From Nelumbo lutea (Eukaryota; Streptophyta; Magnoliopsida; Proteales; Nelumbonaceae), in the NCBI GenBank assembly GCA_022828595.1, contig JAKGHH010000008.1, positions 4,958,728 to 5,022,727 of the forward strand: DNA of 64,000 nt. Reading direction: 5' to 3'. Every line of letters starts with the position of its first letter. Position 1 is the first letter of the stretch. The notes beneath the pieces were generated by a model, which was not told where the DNA came from, did not search any database, and saw nothing but the letters and a program-made list of their open reading frames with translations. Of this stretch, positions 36,519 through 48,813 are shown piece after piece. The position numbers and the translations under genes are program-made.

Positions 36519-37853
36519 TTACGGTTTGTTGGACCCCAGATAACCCATTTGCTCAACCAGGTCCTGTACATTTTCTCCCCAATCGGGTGGTTTCATGATC
36601 AAATCCTCCACCTGGATATCAATTTCCGACTGATCCCCCATTTGAACTTCTTCATCCCCATCACCCGTAATGAGGTCATCGTTCAGTAATTCCTCCCAGG
36701 CTATGTCACCGACAACAGTTGTCAAATCTGGTTCACTTGTGGAGGGGATCACATCAGCTTTCTGGTGCTGAACAGGACTATTCGTCGTTTCGTTGTCTAC
36801 GGCAACAGAGAACAATGTCTCTATATCTGAATCTATTGTTGGCACTTCCTCCTGCGCTTGGTTCCGGTACCCCACGAACTGGGCCGTCTCTACGGGTGAC
36901 GCTGCAATCTCCTCCGCCGGCAAATTATCTATGCTCCGACTGGGGGGCAATCTCCGTTTCCGCCCAATTTCGCCGCTTCCGAGTTCTTTCTTTAGCTCGT
37001 TCCTCTGGATGAGTTGTTGCAGGAAAGCAGGGTTCCTCAGAGCTCTAGCAAGGAAAGCCATCATTTGCTGCTGCTTCCTCTCTGTACCTTGCAGCCGTTC
37101 CTCCATCCCAATGAGTTGATCTCTGGATGCTTGCTGCTGCTGTCTCAGTTTGATAATTTCCACCATTAAAAGGTGTCGATCCCTCTTCAGCCTGTCGATT
37201 TCGTCTTCCAAACCATAGCACCCCAACTCGACCCAAGCTGCTGCTCCTTGTTGTTGCATGTGCTGGGCCTGGGAGGCGTGTCTTCTTCTCTTGATGTTCT
37301 TTAACAAATGCCTCTGCCCTCCCAGAAACCCTTCATTTGCAAACTCCCATCGATCCGGATCAACTTTTCTGAAACCCTGTAGCAATTATAGCATTGAAAC
37401 TCATCAATAATCAAAATTGTTGGCATATGTCCAATTAATTAATCTTTCACAGATTAGCTCGATAACAACAAAAGATTACGAGTATCATAAAATTAAAAAA
37501 GAAAAAGAAAGAAAGAAAGAAATTACAGAGGAAGGGAAACGAGAGAGTAGAATACTCACATATGTGTTGAGCTGACGAATGAAGCTCGAGAAGTTACTGT
37601 GCTTGAAATATCTGGGAAGGAGATTGGTCGAGAATTTGTGGGAATCCCAAACAATGAAGCTATTGCGGGCTTTGCTCCAGGAGACAATTGAGTCGGTTGC
37701 CGGGTCCTCGACCATATCGTAGGTCTTCGTCAAGAATGGAGGAGGACCCGCGTCGTGCAAACCCTCCATGGGTTGCGGCAGCAAAGCCGACGACGACGAT
37801 GGAGCAGTGCCGACCACCGTTACTTCCTCTTCCTTAACAGTCACTCCTTCCAT
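36519..37853 (-). CDS. Class A heat-shock transcription factor, HSFA2-like
   Basis: Exon 1 is 37853-37560, exon 2 is 37376-36519 (GT-AG, phase 0), 383 residues. The DNA-binding domain (about 38-131) reads [35 protein letters not shown] and [13 protein letters not shown]. The single intron falls after QLNTY, the position shared by plant HSFs. An HR-A/B oligomerisation region with the class-A spacer follows ([20 protein letters not shown]), then [17 protein letters not shown] and a nuclear signal GRKRR. The C-terminus has an AHA activation motif ([12 protein letters not shown]) and a nuclear export signal ([10 protein letters not shown]). The AHA and export signals point to HSFA2, but HSFA6 and HSFA7 are close alternatives. 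Role: activates heat-shock genes through trimeric binding to heat-shock elements. Confidence 0.94.
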
Positions 37854-38064
37854 GGCCGTCTATCTTCTCTTTCTTGATGAATAAGCAAAGTGGAGAGCAG
37901 TAAGAGCACAAAGAGACGGAAAGAATGATATTCAGTCCATTTGAGAAAAGCTCCAAACGAAATCGGAATGCTGGTGGAGAGTGAAATGTGAACAGAATAG
38001 AAATTTGCTGGTCTGCTACTACCGGGGATTTCGAAAACGGCGGTTTCGGACAAGGGGGATGGCG

Positions 38065-38096
38065 TTTTATGGGGAGTGGAATCGAAAGTTCTGGAG
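38065..38096 (-). promoter_or_regulatory. TATA-like box with adjacent heat-shock element for the HSF gene
   Basis: On the gene strand CATAAAAC (38071-38064) lies about 210 bases before the ATG. Just upstream, at 38084-38096, the plus strand reads GAAagTTCtgGAG, a three-unit heat-shock element with one mismatch in the third unit. The close spacing suggests self- or cross-regulation by HSFs, as known for HSFA2. This is an inference from motif position. Confidence 0.5.
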
Positions 38097-38507
38097 AGAG
38101 GAACTGCTGTCTCTACCCTCTCTACTCTCCAAATATCTGCCCTACCAGGTTTTTGTTTGTTTTTAAGGTAAATTACAAAGGCCCCCCTTACTAGGGTCAG
38201 TGATAAAAATCTCTATACTTGTTTTTTTTGCGACGAAGACCCTGTCCAACAAATACCTCCTCCGTTAATATTCTGTCAGTTAATTTCGAAAAAATTCAAC
38301 AAATACCTTTTCTTTACTCTATAAAATCATCACCAAAATAACGATGCCAGTTGACGCCGTTGCAAGGAATGAGATTAGAAGAACAAAAGAAAGGAAGTAA
38401 GAAGAGACCGAGAGGTAGAGAGAGAGGGGGATGTTGCCGCTGCAACTACTAACAGCAGCGGTGAGCATAAAGCATACCTTCACCACGGTACAAAGGAAGT
38501 TTATCTC
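38097..38507. other. HSF upstream region up to the LTR element
   Basis: It contains ggtaaattacaaag at 38167, the start motif of a dispersed family also seen at 13667. A purine-rich stretch lies near 38380-38430. No gene is supported. Confidence 0.35.
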
Positions 38508-39367
38508 TGATGAAGGGTTTTTTGGAAGGACCTTGTTGTTCAGACTATTTCTAGGTAGCTGATGATTCAGAGGTCGAGTTGGAGTATTTTTGCTAGATGA
38601 AGACTTGGATGTCAAGCTAACTAGGCTGAGCTGGGGGTAGATTGGGTGTCGAGCTAGGTTGATTGCTGAGCTGGGTAGTTCTTCAGACAAACCTACAAGG
38701 AATAAATGTTAGAGGACCCAGAGTGTCTAACCCGACGAAATCACTCCGATGATTAAGTAAGTACTCTCGCAGTAGATCGCGAGCTAAAAAATCAAAAAAA
38801 TATGAGAGCTCGAGTGTGCTTACTCGCCTCTCTCCCCTGTGTCATTGGGGACGGTGCCTTTATATAGGCATTGTTTGGTGTGGGCTTTATTCACCGCCTC
38901 CGAGATTTCCGGGAGGTCACCTAACTAGTCTGAGATCCCCGGAGGTAACCACCATGCACGTTGACCACCCTCTGGAACGTTCGGTACGTGGGCCAATTTT
39001 TGAGAAACATGGGAGTGTCGGGATATGCATGCCGAATTTGTCGACGAGTACGTCTCGTAAGTCGCCACTTGGACCTCAGTCGGGCTGGCACGCCCTCGAG
39101 GGAGGTCACTCCTCGCGTCGAGGTCACTTCGATTAGTGACGAGGTGCTTCTAGCCAATCTAAGTTGTGGTCAAGGTCACTAGGTCGACGTAAAGGCAAGT
39201 CGCCAGGTTGGCAGTGAAGGCAGGTCGCCAGGTCAGTGGTAAAGGCAGGTCGCCAGGTCAGAGAGTTCAGAGTAAAGATGAGTCGCGATCTGGGACTCCA
39301 AATCATCACTTAGGTGTTGTCTAGGTGTCATCTAGCTGTTCCGAGATGCCATGTGTCATGACGTAAC
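38508..39367 (-). repeat. 3' LTR (left), truncated at its inner end
   Basis: About 860 bases, similar to 40524-41421. It lacks the last 25 bases or so (the complement of TGATGAGGGCGGATTTGGCC) and the adjoining polypurine tract, so a deletion has removed this border. It contains a 25-bp tandem repeat of aaggca[ag]gtcgccagg units near 39181-39262. Confidence 0.8.
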
Positions 39368-39439
39368 ATGGTGCTGAGAGCGAACTAGTCTTTCCTTTGT
39401 TCTCTTTCTCGTGTTGAATGTGAATTGCTTTTTATTTCG

Positions 39440-39661
39440 CCCATGCAAAAGAGGTGACTGGGTCTTATGTGGTGCCGAGGTCTTTTATCCACTAGGCACC
39501 TTAGCTCTTAGGCTCTGACAGTGACTCGTAGTCCACTCTCCCTATCCTTGATCTTGCCCATGCTGAAGAGGCGACTGGGTCTTATGTGGTGCCGAGGTCT
39601 TTTATTAGCTCGGCACCTTAGCCCTTAGGCTCTAGGAGCAACTCGGGGTCCACTCTCCCTA
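39440..39661 (+). repeat. 117-bp tandem duplication inside the LTR element
   Basis: Two diverged units start at 39440 and 39557 (cccatgc..aagaggygactggg). Both include ggtcttatgtggtgccgagg and end ccactctccct. Confidence 0.8.
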
Positions 39662-40523
39662 ACATTATTTAACCGACGTGCGGCCTAACCTTTTCGCCTA
39701 AGCGGGTGGTCATTCTGTAATAACTTCTCATATGGTTGCTTCTACGTCATTCCATGGGATTATCTTTTTGGATGAGTGCTTGCGAGACTGTTGTGTACGT
39801 GTTCTACACCCCCTTGCGAGGGCATAATGTTGTTGTCGGTGTGAGTCAGCAGTTTAGGGCCACAGCTGCACTACATTAGGCTCGTAATGACATTGGTTGT
39901 CCACTCCTACAAGAAGCCATAGGGGCTCGACCCGCAAGGGCGTTCACATAGTTCGTAGGCCGCTAACTCCCATAGGAGCCGTGAAGGGTTTAATCTATAG
40001 GGGAGACCTAGCGAAGAGGACTGATGAGGCTTATTTGGGCCGAAATAAAGTCAACAGAGCTGCTTAGTCTGTTGGCCATCAACTTCCTATGGAAACCATG
40101 ACTGGCTCGACCTACAAGGACAGCCTTACTTCGAGGTACCTATCACCAAACTACTGGTTGTTAAGGTTGTTCTGTTGTTGCCTATTCTGCATCAACATGA
40201 ATATGTCGAGCTGCTCCCATTCTTACATTTGAAAATTCATGCTTCTTCTCATGGAACTATCGCGCTTCGATCTCGGCAAGAACTCCTGATGGCTCTACCG
40301 CGGGGAGAGGGGCATTCACATGCGGTAGTGGGGTATTTATCTGGGGTACTGGGGATGCTGAGTTCGACCTAAATTTGTCTGAATGTCATAGGGGAGTTCT
40401 CCAGGTTCATCATAGATGTTTTTGCCCCCCATTAATCGGTCTTAGCTTTCTGGAAGATAAGGACTTAGCTTTTTAGAGGTGAGAACTTAGCACTTTGTAG
40501 TGTTTCCCACAGACGACGCCAAT

Positions 40524-41421
40524 TGATGAAGGGTTTTTTGGCAGCACCCTATTGTTCAGACTACTTCCAGGTGGCCGATGACTCAAATGTTGAGTTGGAG
40601 TATTTCTGCTAGATGAAGACTTGGATGCCGAGATGACTAGGCTGAGCTGGGGGTAGATTGGGTGCTGAGCTAGGTTGATTGCTGAATTGGGTAGCTCTTT
40701 AGAGAAATCTGCAAGGAATCAATGTTAGAGGACCTAGGGTGGCTAACCCGATGAGGTTACTCTGATGATTAAGTTAGTATTCTCGTAGTAGATCACGAGC
40801 TAAAAAATAATAAAACATGAGAGCTTGAATGTGCTTACTCGCCTCTCTCCCCTGTGTCATTGGGGTTGGTGTCTTTATAGGCATTGTTTGGTGTGGGCTT
40901 CACACACCGCCTCCGAGATTTCCGGGAGGTCGCCTAACCGATCCGAGATCCCCGAAGGTAACCACCATGCATGTTGACCACCCTCCGAAACGTTCAGTAC
41001 ATGGGCCAACTTCCAAGAAACGTGGGAGTGTCGGGATATGTCTGTAGAATTTATCAGCAAGCATGTCTCACAGGTCACTACCTGGACTTCAGTCAGGATG
41101 GCATGCCCTCGAGGGAGGTCACTTCTTGTGTCAATGTCACTTCGGCCAGTGACAAGGTGCTATAGATCAACCCTGGACGAGGTGCTTCTAGTCGACCTAA
41201 GTTGTGGTCGAGGTCGTTAGGTCGGCGTAAAGGCAAGTCGCCAAGTCGGCGGTGAAGGCAGGTCGCCAAGTCGACGGTAAAGGTAAGTCGCCAAGTCAGG
41301 CTAAAGACCAGCCACGATCTGGGACTCTAAATCATTACTTAGGTGGTGTCTAGGTGTTATCTAGCCGTTCTGAGATGCAATGTGTCATGACATGACTGAA
41401 GGGCCAAATCCGCCCTCATCA
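40524..41421 (-). repeat. 5' LTR (right) of the non-autonomous element
   Basis: 898 bases with TG...CA ends. The minus strand starts TGATGAGGGCGGATTTGGCC and ends CTTCATCA, next to the primer-binding-like site at 40505-40523. The 25-bp repeat array recurs near 41219-41300. Confidence 0.82.
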
Positions 41422-41426
41422 ATCTC

Positions 41427-41860
41427 CATGACCATGGTGCTGCAAGTAAGATACAAAATTAAATTGCAAACAGAGAAATAATAAGAATCACATATCTAAT
41501 GGGTTCTCAAGCAATCATGAAATAGCTAACTTTTACCAACATATAGAAGGAAATGCAAGCATGAGAAAAGGCACCATGAAATGCAACGCTGGGTAATGTC
41601 CAAACTCTTATAAATCTTCTTCTACAATTGTAAAGAAGGAGATAATCAAATATAAATAAAAAATTAATTGAAAACAAGAGCAGAGATGAATTTAAAGAAA
41701 GAAAGAGAACAAGAGGCCAATACAGAAAATTGACGGGATGCCATGATTCGTCATTCTCAACATGCCCGTGGTTTTAATGGTGAGTCCTGTTGTTAATTCT
41801 CTTGCAATGTCATCACAACGCAATTCGTTGAATCCCAGAATTCCTAAAATTGATATTTAA
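41427..41860. other. Intergenic DNA right of the LTR element
   Basis: AT-rich; no gene or repeat boundary is supported. Confidence 0.4.
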
Positions 41861-42153
41861 GGCCCCGTTTGGTTCACATGAATAGGGGTCTGGAATTGGA
41901 ATCGAAATGGGTCTAATTGTTTGGTTAGGCAGAATCAGAACCCCATTCCTATTCCTGTTGGAATGACATTCCCCATTTGAAGGAATAAACCATTCCTTAA
42001 CCCTCCCTTGGGGATGAAATCTCATTTCTACTGATTTTAATTCTCATTCTCATTCCTGTCTAAATTAAAAAAATTATGAGAATGGACCATTCCAATTCCA
42101 GAGGATTTTGATTCTGATTTTGATCCAAATTCGACTGCGAACCAAACAGACTC
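41861..42153. mobile_element. Tourist-like MITE, GTTTGGTT family, copy 3 (293 bp)
   Basis: The terminal repeats ggccccgtttggttc and complement gagtctgtttggttc are flanked by TAA on both sides (41858-41860, 42154-42156). The interior has the gaatgg/attcc words of the copies at 12045 and 12771. Confidence 0.75.
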
Positions 42154-42289
42154 TAAGTTCATGAAATCTCTCAAATAAGAAATAGAGCTATCAAAATAAT
42201 ACCAGACCACACTATTTAGCTTTGGTTTTTTGGAGAAGCTCCCAACCACACTATTTAGCTTTTGGTTATTTGAGAGGATCCCATGGCCA

Positions 42290-42395
42290 CTGGGCAATCC
42301 AAAACTCATTCTATAATACTGAAAAAAAAAAAAAAAAAAAAAAAAACCATTCTATAATACTGGAAAAAAAAAATCCATCCTATAATACTAAAAAG
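42290..42395 (+). repeat. Short tandem repeat with poly-A runs
   Basis: Three units of c[ac]t[tc]ctataatactg followed by A runs of 7 to 24 bases. It is probably a slippage-prone microsatellite. Confidence 0.6.
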
Positions 42396-43020
42396 AATAG
42401 AAGCAGGGACCTCCCCAATCATGGCCAAGTACAAAGAGAAGGAAGATGAAGAACATGATTCCCTAAAACAGCCCCCAATTGTTGATGTAACCTGCAGCTG
42501 CCGCCAATCCCCAATCCAAAGATAACAGCAGCATTCCTAACGACGAAGCTCATAGTCTACCATGGATCCTTGACCCAACAGTGTTCGGGAATGGCGGCTC
42601 AGACGTCAGCCAATCAAAACGGAAGAGGGGCACTGGGATCAAATTCATCAAACTTCAACCCCATTAGCGCCATTAATCTTCTCTTATCCTCTATTCTCAT
42701 CAATAAACACGACACTCACAGGAGCACTCACCTTGAGTGCCCAATCTTGATGTCTACATACACTCCAGACCCAGATGGAGAAAAAACTAACACATGTTCC
42801 ACGAAAACCACCGCATTTACAAATAATGAATCTAATCTTGGTGGGATTGTTGGATAAAACTCTGGTCATCGAGAAAATACGTGAGGGAGGAGCCCTAAAC
42901 CACATTCATAAAACCCAATTCGCCAAAAAATCGATTATTGTAAAGCTGAGTATATTGCATATTTTCAAGTGATGCAGGCATTTCTCCGTTGAGATGTTTG
43001 GAGAAAAGCGACACTCCTAG
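42396..43020. other. Intergenic DNA
   Basis: Short ORFs occur but none resembles a known protein or shows an exon chain. Confidence 0.4.
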
Positions 43021-43288
43021 CCATGGTTTTCAAAATCGGACCAAATCGAATGGTCAAACCGGAAAATTAGGGTGACCGGTTCCGTTTTACCCAGAACCAC
43101 TATTTCGCCAAAAAATTGTTAATTTGGTCAATAAACTATTGATTCGGGCAATTAAATCCTTCAAACCGATCGAACCGTCCAACGGTTTGACCTTTTTTTT
43201 TATTTTTTTGTCAGAACAGGTCGTCCGCTTGGTTGAACGGTTGGACCGAATCCCTGACTGATTTGTTGGTTCGATTTTAAAAACCTTG
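43021..43288. mobile_element. hAT-type MITE, CATGGTTTT family, copy 4
   Basis: It starts ccatggttttcaaaatcgg and ends cgattttaaaaaccttg. ctcctag flanks both sides (43014-43020, 43289-43295); the eighth base differs, which fits an old 8-bp hAT duplication. Confidence 0.72.
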
Positions 43289-43295
43289 CTCCTAG

Positions 43296-46200
43296 TAACA
43301 CACCATTAAAGATTTTTTTCCCTTGCCAGAGGTTTTTTATTTCGTTTTTCGGTGATTGGAAGCGTGGGTGCTTTTTGAGACCGATTTTCAAGAAAAAACG
43401 TCCATGCTTCCAAGACCTATTTTTCGCAAAAAAAAAAAAAAAACACTTCTACCATGTAGGCAGTGAGCAACACTATGTTGTTTGGTAAGATGGTTTTCAC
43501 CACCATTTTTCATGTATGTGCTGACAGGTAAACACCACATAGGACACATCAGTCAACCATTGGGGGAAACGGTTCATCGATGCATGAAATGCCAAATTAT
43601 CGATGGGGTCTTGATTTTCGAGACATGCCCGATTTTTTAATAATCGGTTGAACCAAACAATGAGATACATGGGCATTTGTTAAAATGCCTTTGTGGATCC
43701 GGTGTGACACCATTTTCTGAAAAACGGCCACGGTTCCAAACATCCCCTACGTTTTTAGAGAGAATGAAAAAAAAGAAAGTTTAGTGAGGTTTTTTGATAA
43801 TTTGACACCTTCTATCATCTGACTTAACGGCTGAGGATGCCTTTGCTTAACGGCCAAAGTTTAGAAGGTCTTTGCCGAAAAATAAATACAGGGTCTGGGA
43901 TGCATTTCTCAAAAGTTTGTGCCACTTGTCACCCTGATTCACTGTCTCCGAATGTTCTGGCCCCACCTCATCTCCTTTTGTACATTTTCTAGAAACTTCT
44001 GAACGTCGCCACCCACCACCGGTTACGCGGTGAGAGAAAGAGAGGGCGTGGTATAGCCGTAGGGACTAGGGAGGGAATTCAGTCTGTATAGTCTGTTGTT
44101 ACACAATACGTGGACTCTTCTCTGTCATAACTCTTAACTAGCCACGTGTCCATCCATGACGTAATGTCCAAGCAGTCAAACATAAACGAGCCATCATCCA
44201 GGGTTTTTGCTGTCATATCGCCTCGAGAATGACAGTCCGTGTCGTATCGGATTATCAAAGTTCAAAGGGCCGTCCGATATGTGGTATAGGTGTAGTAACT
44301 GTACAATTCTACGTGTACCAGTCCATATCGTGTTGTATTTGTATCAGCCTTTATCGTTTAATTGATTGATCCGATCTATTGGTTATTAACTTGTTAAACA
44401 AAAAAAAAAAAAGTCAGCTACACCAGACAATTCAGTCACTTCAGAGTCCAGATCCGATCCCCGACAGACGATTGTGGGTCCATCCCCTTGATCGCACCGC
44501 ACCGAGCAGATAAGGGTCGACCAAAAACCCTTGGCTTCTTCTGTTACTCGTCCTGACGCATCTAGAGATTTTGATCAGTTCCATCGAGTAGAGAATTCTG
44601 ATCCCGGACCGAATCAAAACTCAACCCCATAACGTAATCGTGATCCAATCACTCTCCTCTAACATCCAAATAACTGATTCGGAGGATCATGCCCTATCCT
44701 CGTCGGTTGGACGAATCGTCGAATCCCAAAGGCAAGAGAATGTCAAAGAAGGACTAATCTTCGGCTACATTTCGGTAGAAAAGAATTCCTGCATTGTCAA
44801 ATAAAAGCCCAGGAAAAGAACAGGGCTATGTAATTGTAAAGCACATACTTCTCGTCATGAACAAATTATGAGATGGTTGTCCACCCCCCCCCCCCCAAAA
44901 AAAAAAAAAAGAAAAAACAAACAAACAAATTTTCTCATGGAGTGATTCTTGCTCGTCCTTTTGCAATTCTTCGAGCAATCACTTTTCATCCACCCTTCGT
45001 CTCCTTGCTGTTTATACCCAATAAGAACATCGATTAAAATAATAAAAGTTCAACAATTTGTCATTTGTTTGCACCATGATATCATAGATGAGAAGGGATG
45101 GGCTTACCAAGCAAAGAATCGATGGGTTCTCTTACGCTTGATGTGGCTGGGTCGGTATGTTCTTTTGGGAAGCAAGAGCATTATTGCACTGGAAGAGCCT
45201 TCTCCTAAATAACAAAAGTTCGCACAAGTTTAAGATATTAATAGGACACAAAAACTAAGAACCATAAGGTCAAAGGCATCTAAGTATAAACATGATTCAG
45301 ACAATCATGTCTGTTGCTATTCATATGATGTGTATCCAGATTTTAGGATAAAAACTTCAGAACAAACGAAAATTCAAATCTAAATTCCATATAAGTTGAT
45401 ATTTCACTTCATTTCTTTTTCTTTGAATGATTTTAAAACAGACATTTTAATTTTTTCAAGCACATAAAAAGCAGAAAAGTAACTCCATGTTCACCAATGG
45501 ATTTATCAAAGAATCACTACTACTTCTTGGCTTCATTTTTATTCATTTGTTCTTTTAACAAATACATTTTTTCTTAATTCTTATGACTTTGAAAATATTT
45601 GAAAATTGGCATGCCACATGTACAAATGACATACCAGATAAATAACTAAAAAAATCAAATAATGTTAGTTTATAACATCTAATACCTCTTTTGCATTCTT
45701 CAATTTCTACCAGTATTTGTCATATGCATATCCCTTATTACATCATTAAAAAAGGGATAGAGCAACGTCATCAAGAACATTGCCAAGGAAAACAGTTTGT
45801 CTAGAGACACCTAGCCATGGCATGCCTAAGCATTTGGAGCCCAAGGCACAAGATTCTGATTCTGAGATGTCACCTACGCTGCCTAAGCAATAAACAGAAC
45901 AGCAAAGCACTAGTGTATGCCAAATGATTTCTCTACCTCATCTAATAGATTGTAGACCAGTTAAACCCATTTACAACTAGTAGAATAACTAAATATTGGG
46001 AAAACAAATTCAAGGGTTCCTTTAAAAGCATAAACTAACATACTTTTCGGGAAGTGTTGGCCACGAGATCTAGTTCTTCTAGAACCTCCATATAGTGAAT
46101 GAGCACTAAAACTAAAGCCATGGTGCTATTCTTAGTATTGAAATAAATGAATAAACTAGCTAGAGCTTCTTTTAACTTAATCCTAGATAAAGCAAGAAAA

Positions 46201-48270
46201 AACAACTTCAAATATACTGCCTTGATATCAACCAAGTGTTAAAAATCATTTCCTTCTTTCGGTTCTTTGTTCTTGCTGTGCCTCTTCATGTAATGTGTCC
46301 ATCAAAAGGCAGACCCCATTATCTGCCAACTTTTCAGGCAACTATTATGTCTTCTTGGCTCATAAAACCATTGTGAATCAACACAAGCAAACCAAATTTA
46401 GGCTGAGAAGTAGTTTTTTTCTCATCTGGTTACTTGGTTAGTAGGAATAAGGTACTAATGGTATTTTCTGTCAATCACACCCCAAGGATGCACTGTAAAG
46501 CTTATACATGTCATAGGATCTACCTATCCTATACATATAGGGGAACAAAAAATTCAAGAAAGCCCAACTTATGATACTCCAACAGACTGCGGAACTAGGT
46601 TCCTTAAATTAATTGATTGTCACTGGTATCAAATTAGACGGTAGGAGGAAGCCACAATTCCCCAGTTCCTCTCGTTCCTTCCTCCTGCAGTCGTTTCATT
46701 CAGGACGAAATCAATTCCCCAGTTCCCTATGCTCCTCTGAGGATTTCGTAAATAAGTTCCCTTCTTTCTTTGCATTGGAATTTTATCTTTTCTCATAGGA
46801 ATTCTGTTTTAGTATATATTTCACAGTTACTAGTTTTATTAACTCTTATATTCAGTATTGATAGAAATTCCCCTGCAATCTTTTTTTTTTTTCTGATAAT
46901 TCTACACTCATTACTAATAGTAAATTGTGACCTGTCATTTTCAGTAAACCATCTTGGTTTACCTTCAGTCATTTATGCAAAATTGTTTTGTTAAAGGTAC
47001 AAACCTCTCTCAACCCAAAGATTTCATCTTCTCCTTTAGCCTCTTGATATTCAAGGATCCTAATGCCACCTGCAATTTCCTTTTTAAAAGCTTTTGTGTG
47101 TTGCTAATAAGTCAAAAAGATCTTCCGTGTGGTAAAATTCCCTCTAAAAGAATTGTTTTTGGAAAGCCATCAGTATATGACTCCATTACCCTTCAAATTC
47201 TCTGCATTGTCTGGCATGTATTCTCTTCACCATGGTTAAATCACAAAAAGACAAGAACACTCTAAACCCCAAGCATTTGCACAAAAATCTATGTAGGTAT
47301 TTGATTGGAGGAATTAGTTTACCAAAATCATAAGACCCAGTGACGGTAGTTTGGGGAATTACTGACTTCTCTAAGAATACGAGTTTGATAGAAATAATGC
47401 TGATAAGGTGATGTTAAAACATTCATCTGTCGTAATCAGCAAATCGATTCCTCCAACCAATCATCATCTCTGTTAAAATTTCATCCTTTTATTATTTGAT
47501 ATTTCCGCGGACAAGGCCCACGATGCTATTACGTCTTTTATCTATGGACCAAATCAGACTGCAGATTATCTTTACAATCTAACTTATAATGATATCTTTC
47601 TTCCTTCCTATGCCCGAAAAAAGTTGCTCAACAATTTTTTTTTTTTTCCAAATAGCACCAGTACCTGAATTCTAACACCCCATACAATTCTAGGCATTTT
47701 TCTTAGCAAAGAACTTCTGCACACTATAACTCCCCATGTTTCAATGGGCCAACCGGTCAAGTCATGTATTTTTTTTATGGCTAGGTAGCATCTGCCCTAT
47801 TGTATGCCTCCTTCTGACCACACCTCATTTGGTGATCCCAAAATCTTGGCATCACATCATCATCTTCCATGCACTGACAATGCAGGAGACTTTCCCAATT
47901 GTTATTTTCCCTTATCAAAATTTCGCTGGCCTCTGACTAGGATAAGACAACAACAACATACATCTTCAGCAGCACCTCTAGCATGGTCCAAATAGGCTAC
48001 AAACCCAACAAATTAAAATGGATTAGAACAAAGTAAAGTGTTTTACTTTTCTTTACAAAATCGTCTTCACAAAACTTAAAATTATTCAAGCACAAACCCG
48101 AAATCGTGAGGATCACAAAATTCATCAAGCAAATAAAATGGATTAGAACAATGCTTCACGCGATCTCCTTGCAACAAAAGGTTCCGCGACGGGAAATAAA
48201 AAGCGATAAAGAGCATATAAGATTACCATCTGGTAAGAAGAACCGAAGAGAGGGAATCCCGCATCGATAC
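43296..48270. other. Gene-poor intergenic DNA
   Basis: I see no supportable gene in nearly 5 kb. A C run followed by an A run lies near 44884-44910. ORFs near 46.0-48.0 kb are short and have no recognisable domains. Sequence at 48.15-48.27 kb is the left flank of the Tat element and may have been continuous with 58.1 kb before insertion. Confidence 0.4.
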
Positions 48271-48813
48271 TGATCTAGCGCAATCCGGTCGGCCCTATTT
48301 GTCAACGATTTTACCTCTGATTGGAGCAAAAGGTGCCTGAAACGAGGAAGGAAGCGAATAATCTCCGGGGAAGAATCGCCACTGCTCTCTTTGTCGGAGT
48401 CGTCTTTGTAACTAGAGATGGCGGTGACAGGTGGCCATTGAAGTGCGACTGTCAAGCATCAGATCTCAAGTCAGTCAGGTGCGCCGTCCCTGGATACGGA
48501 CTCCTTCGGTGTCAAGTACGGTGCGGTTGTTCAGTTTGGTGTCCTGAAGGTGAAGTGCTGGAGTGGGGTGTGAGGTGAGGTCTTGAGTTCGGATAGAGGT
48601 GTGGCTCGAACTGCCATGGGGCGGACCAGTTCGGGTTGTTGCTCTTTGTGTTTGTAAGGCTCGGGGTCCAAGGGAGAGCTTGGGCTCCTTGTGGGGAGTT
48701 CGGACCACGGGTTCCTCCTTTTGGAGCTCGCGCCCCGGGCGTACTGTCGTGCCGAGCTGCTGCCTTTCCCCGTGTTGAGTGGTTACAGGGTCGGGTCAAA
48801 TCTTCCTTCATCA
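48271..48813 (-). repeat. 3' LTR of the Tat element, with a 200-bp internal deletion
   Basis: TG...CA ends, similar to 57354-58097, but a block matching about 57458-57670 is missing. The missing block includes the TATA box. A purine-rich strand next to its inner end (complement of attgccccccactcctcac, 48814-48832) is the polypurine tract. Confidence 0.88.

Larger units (their letters stand above)
38508..41421 (-). mobile_element. Non-autonomous LTR retrotransposon, Tat-related
   Basis: Two long direct repeats flank about 1.16 kb of non-coding DNA. The target duplication atctc is perfect (38503-38507, 41422-41426). A primer-binding-like site (tcccacagacgacgccaat) adjoins the inner end of the right repeat, so the right LTR is the 5' LTR and the element runs on the minus strand. 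It encodes no gag or pol. The PBS and LTR start resemble those of the Tat element at 48-58 kb. Confidence 0.85.

Noticed and set aside
38319..38690. 123-codon minus-strand ORF near the left end of the LTR element
   Set aside because: It crosses the LTR boundary, so it is a chance fusion of flank and element. The flank part looks hydrophobic but has no family match.
42570..42857. 95-codon plus-strand ORF
   Set aside because: Composition is ordinary, there is no domain, and no splice partners were found.
46950..47265. Long open frame on the plus strand, considered as a Copia pol remnant
   Set aside because: No integrase or reverse transcriptase motif could be recognised.
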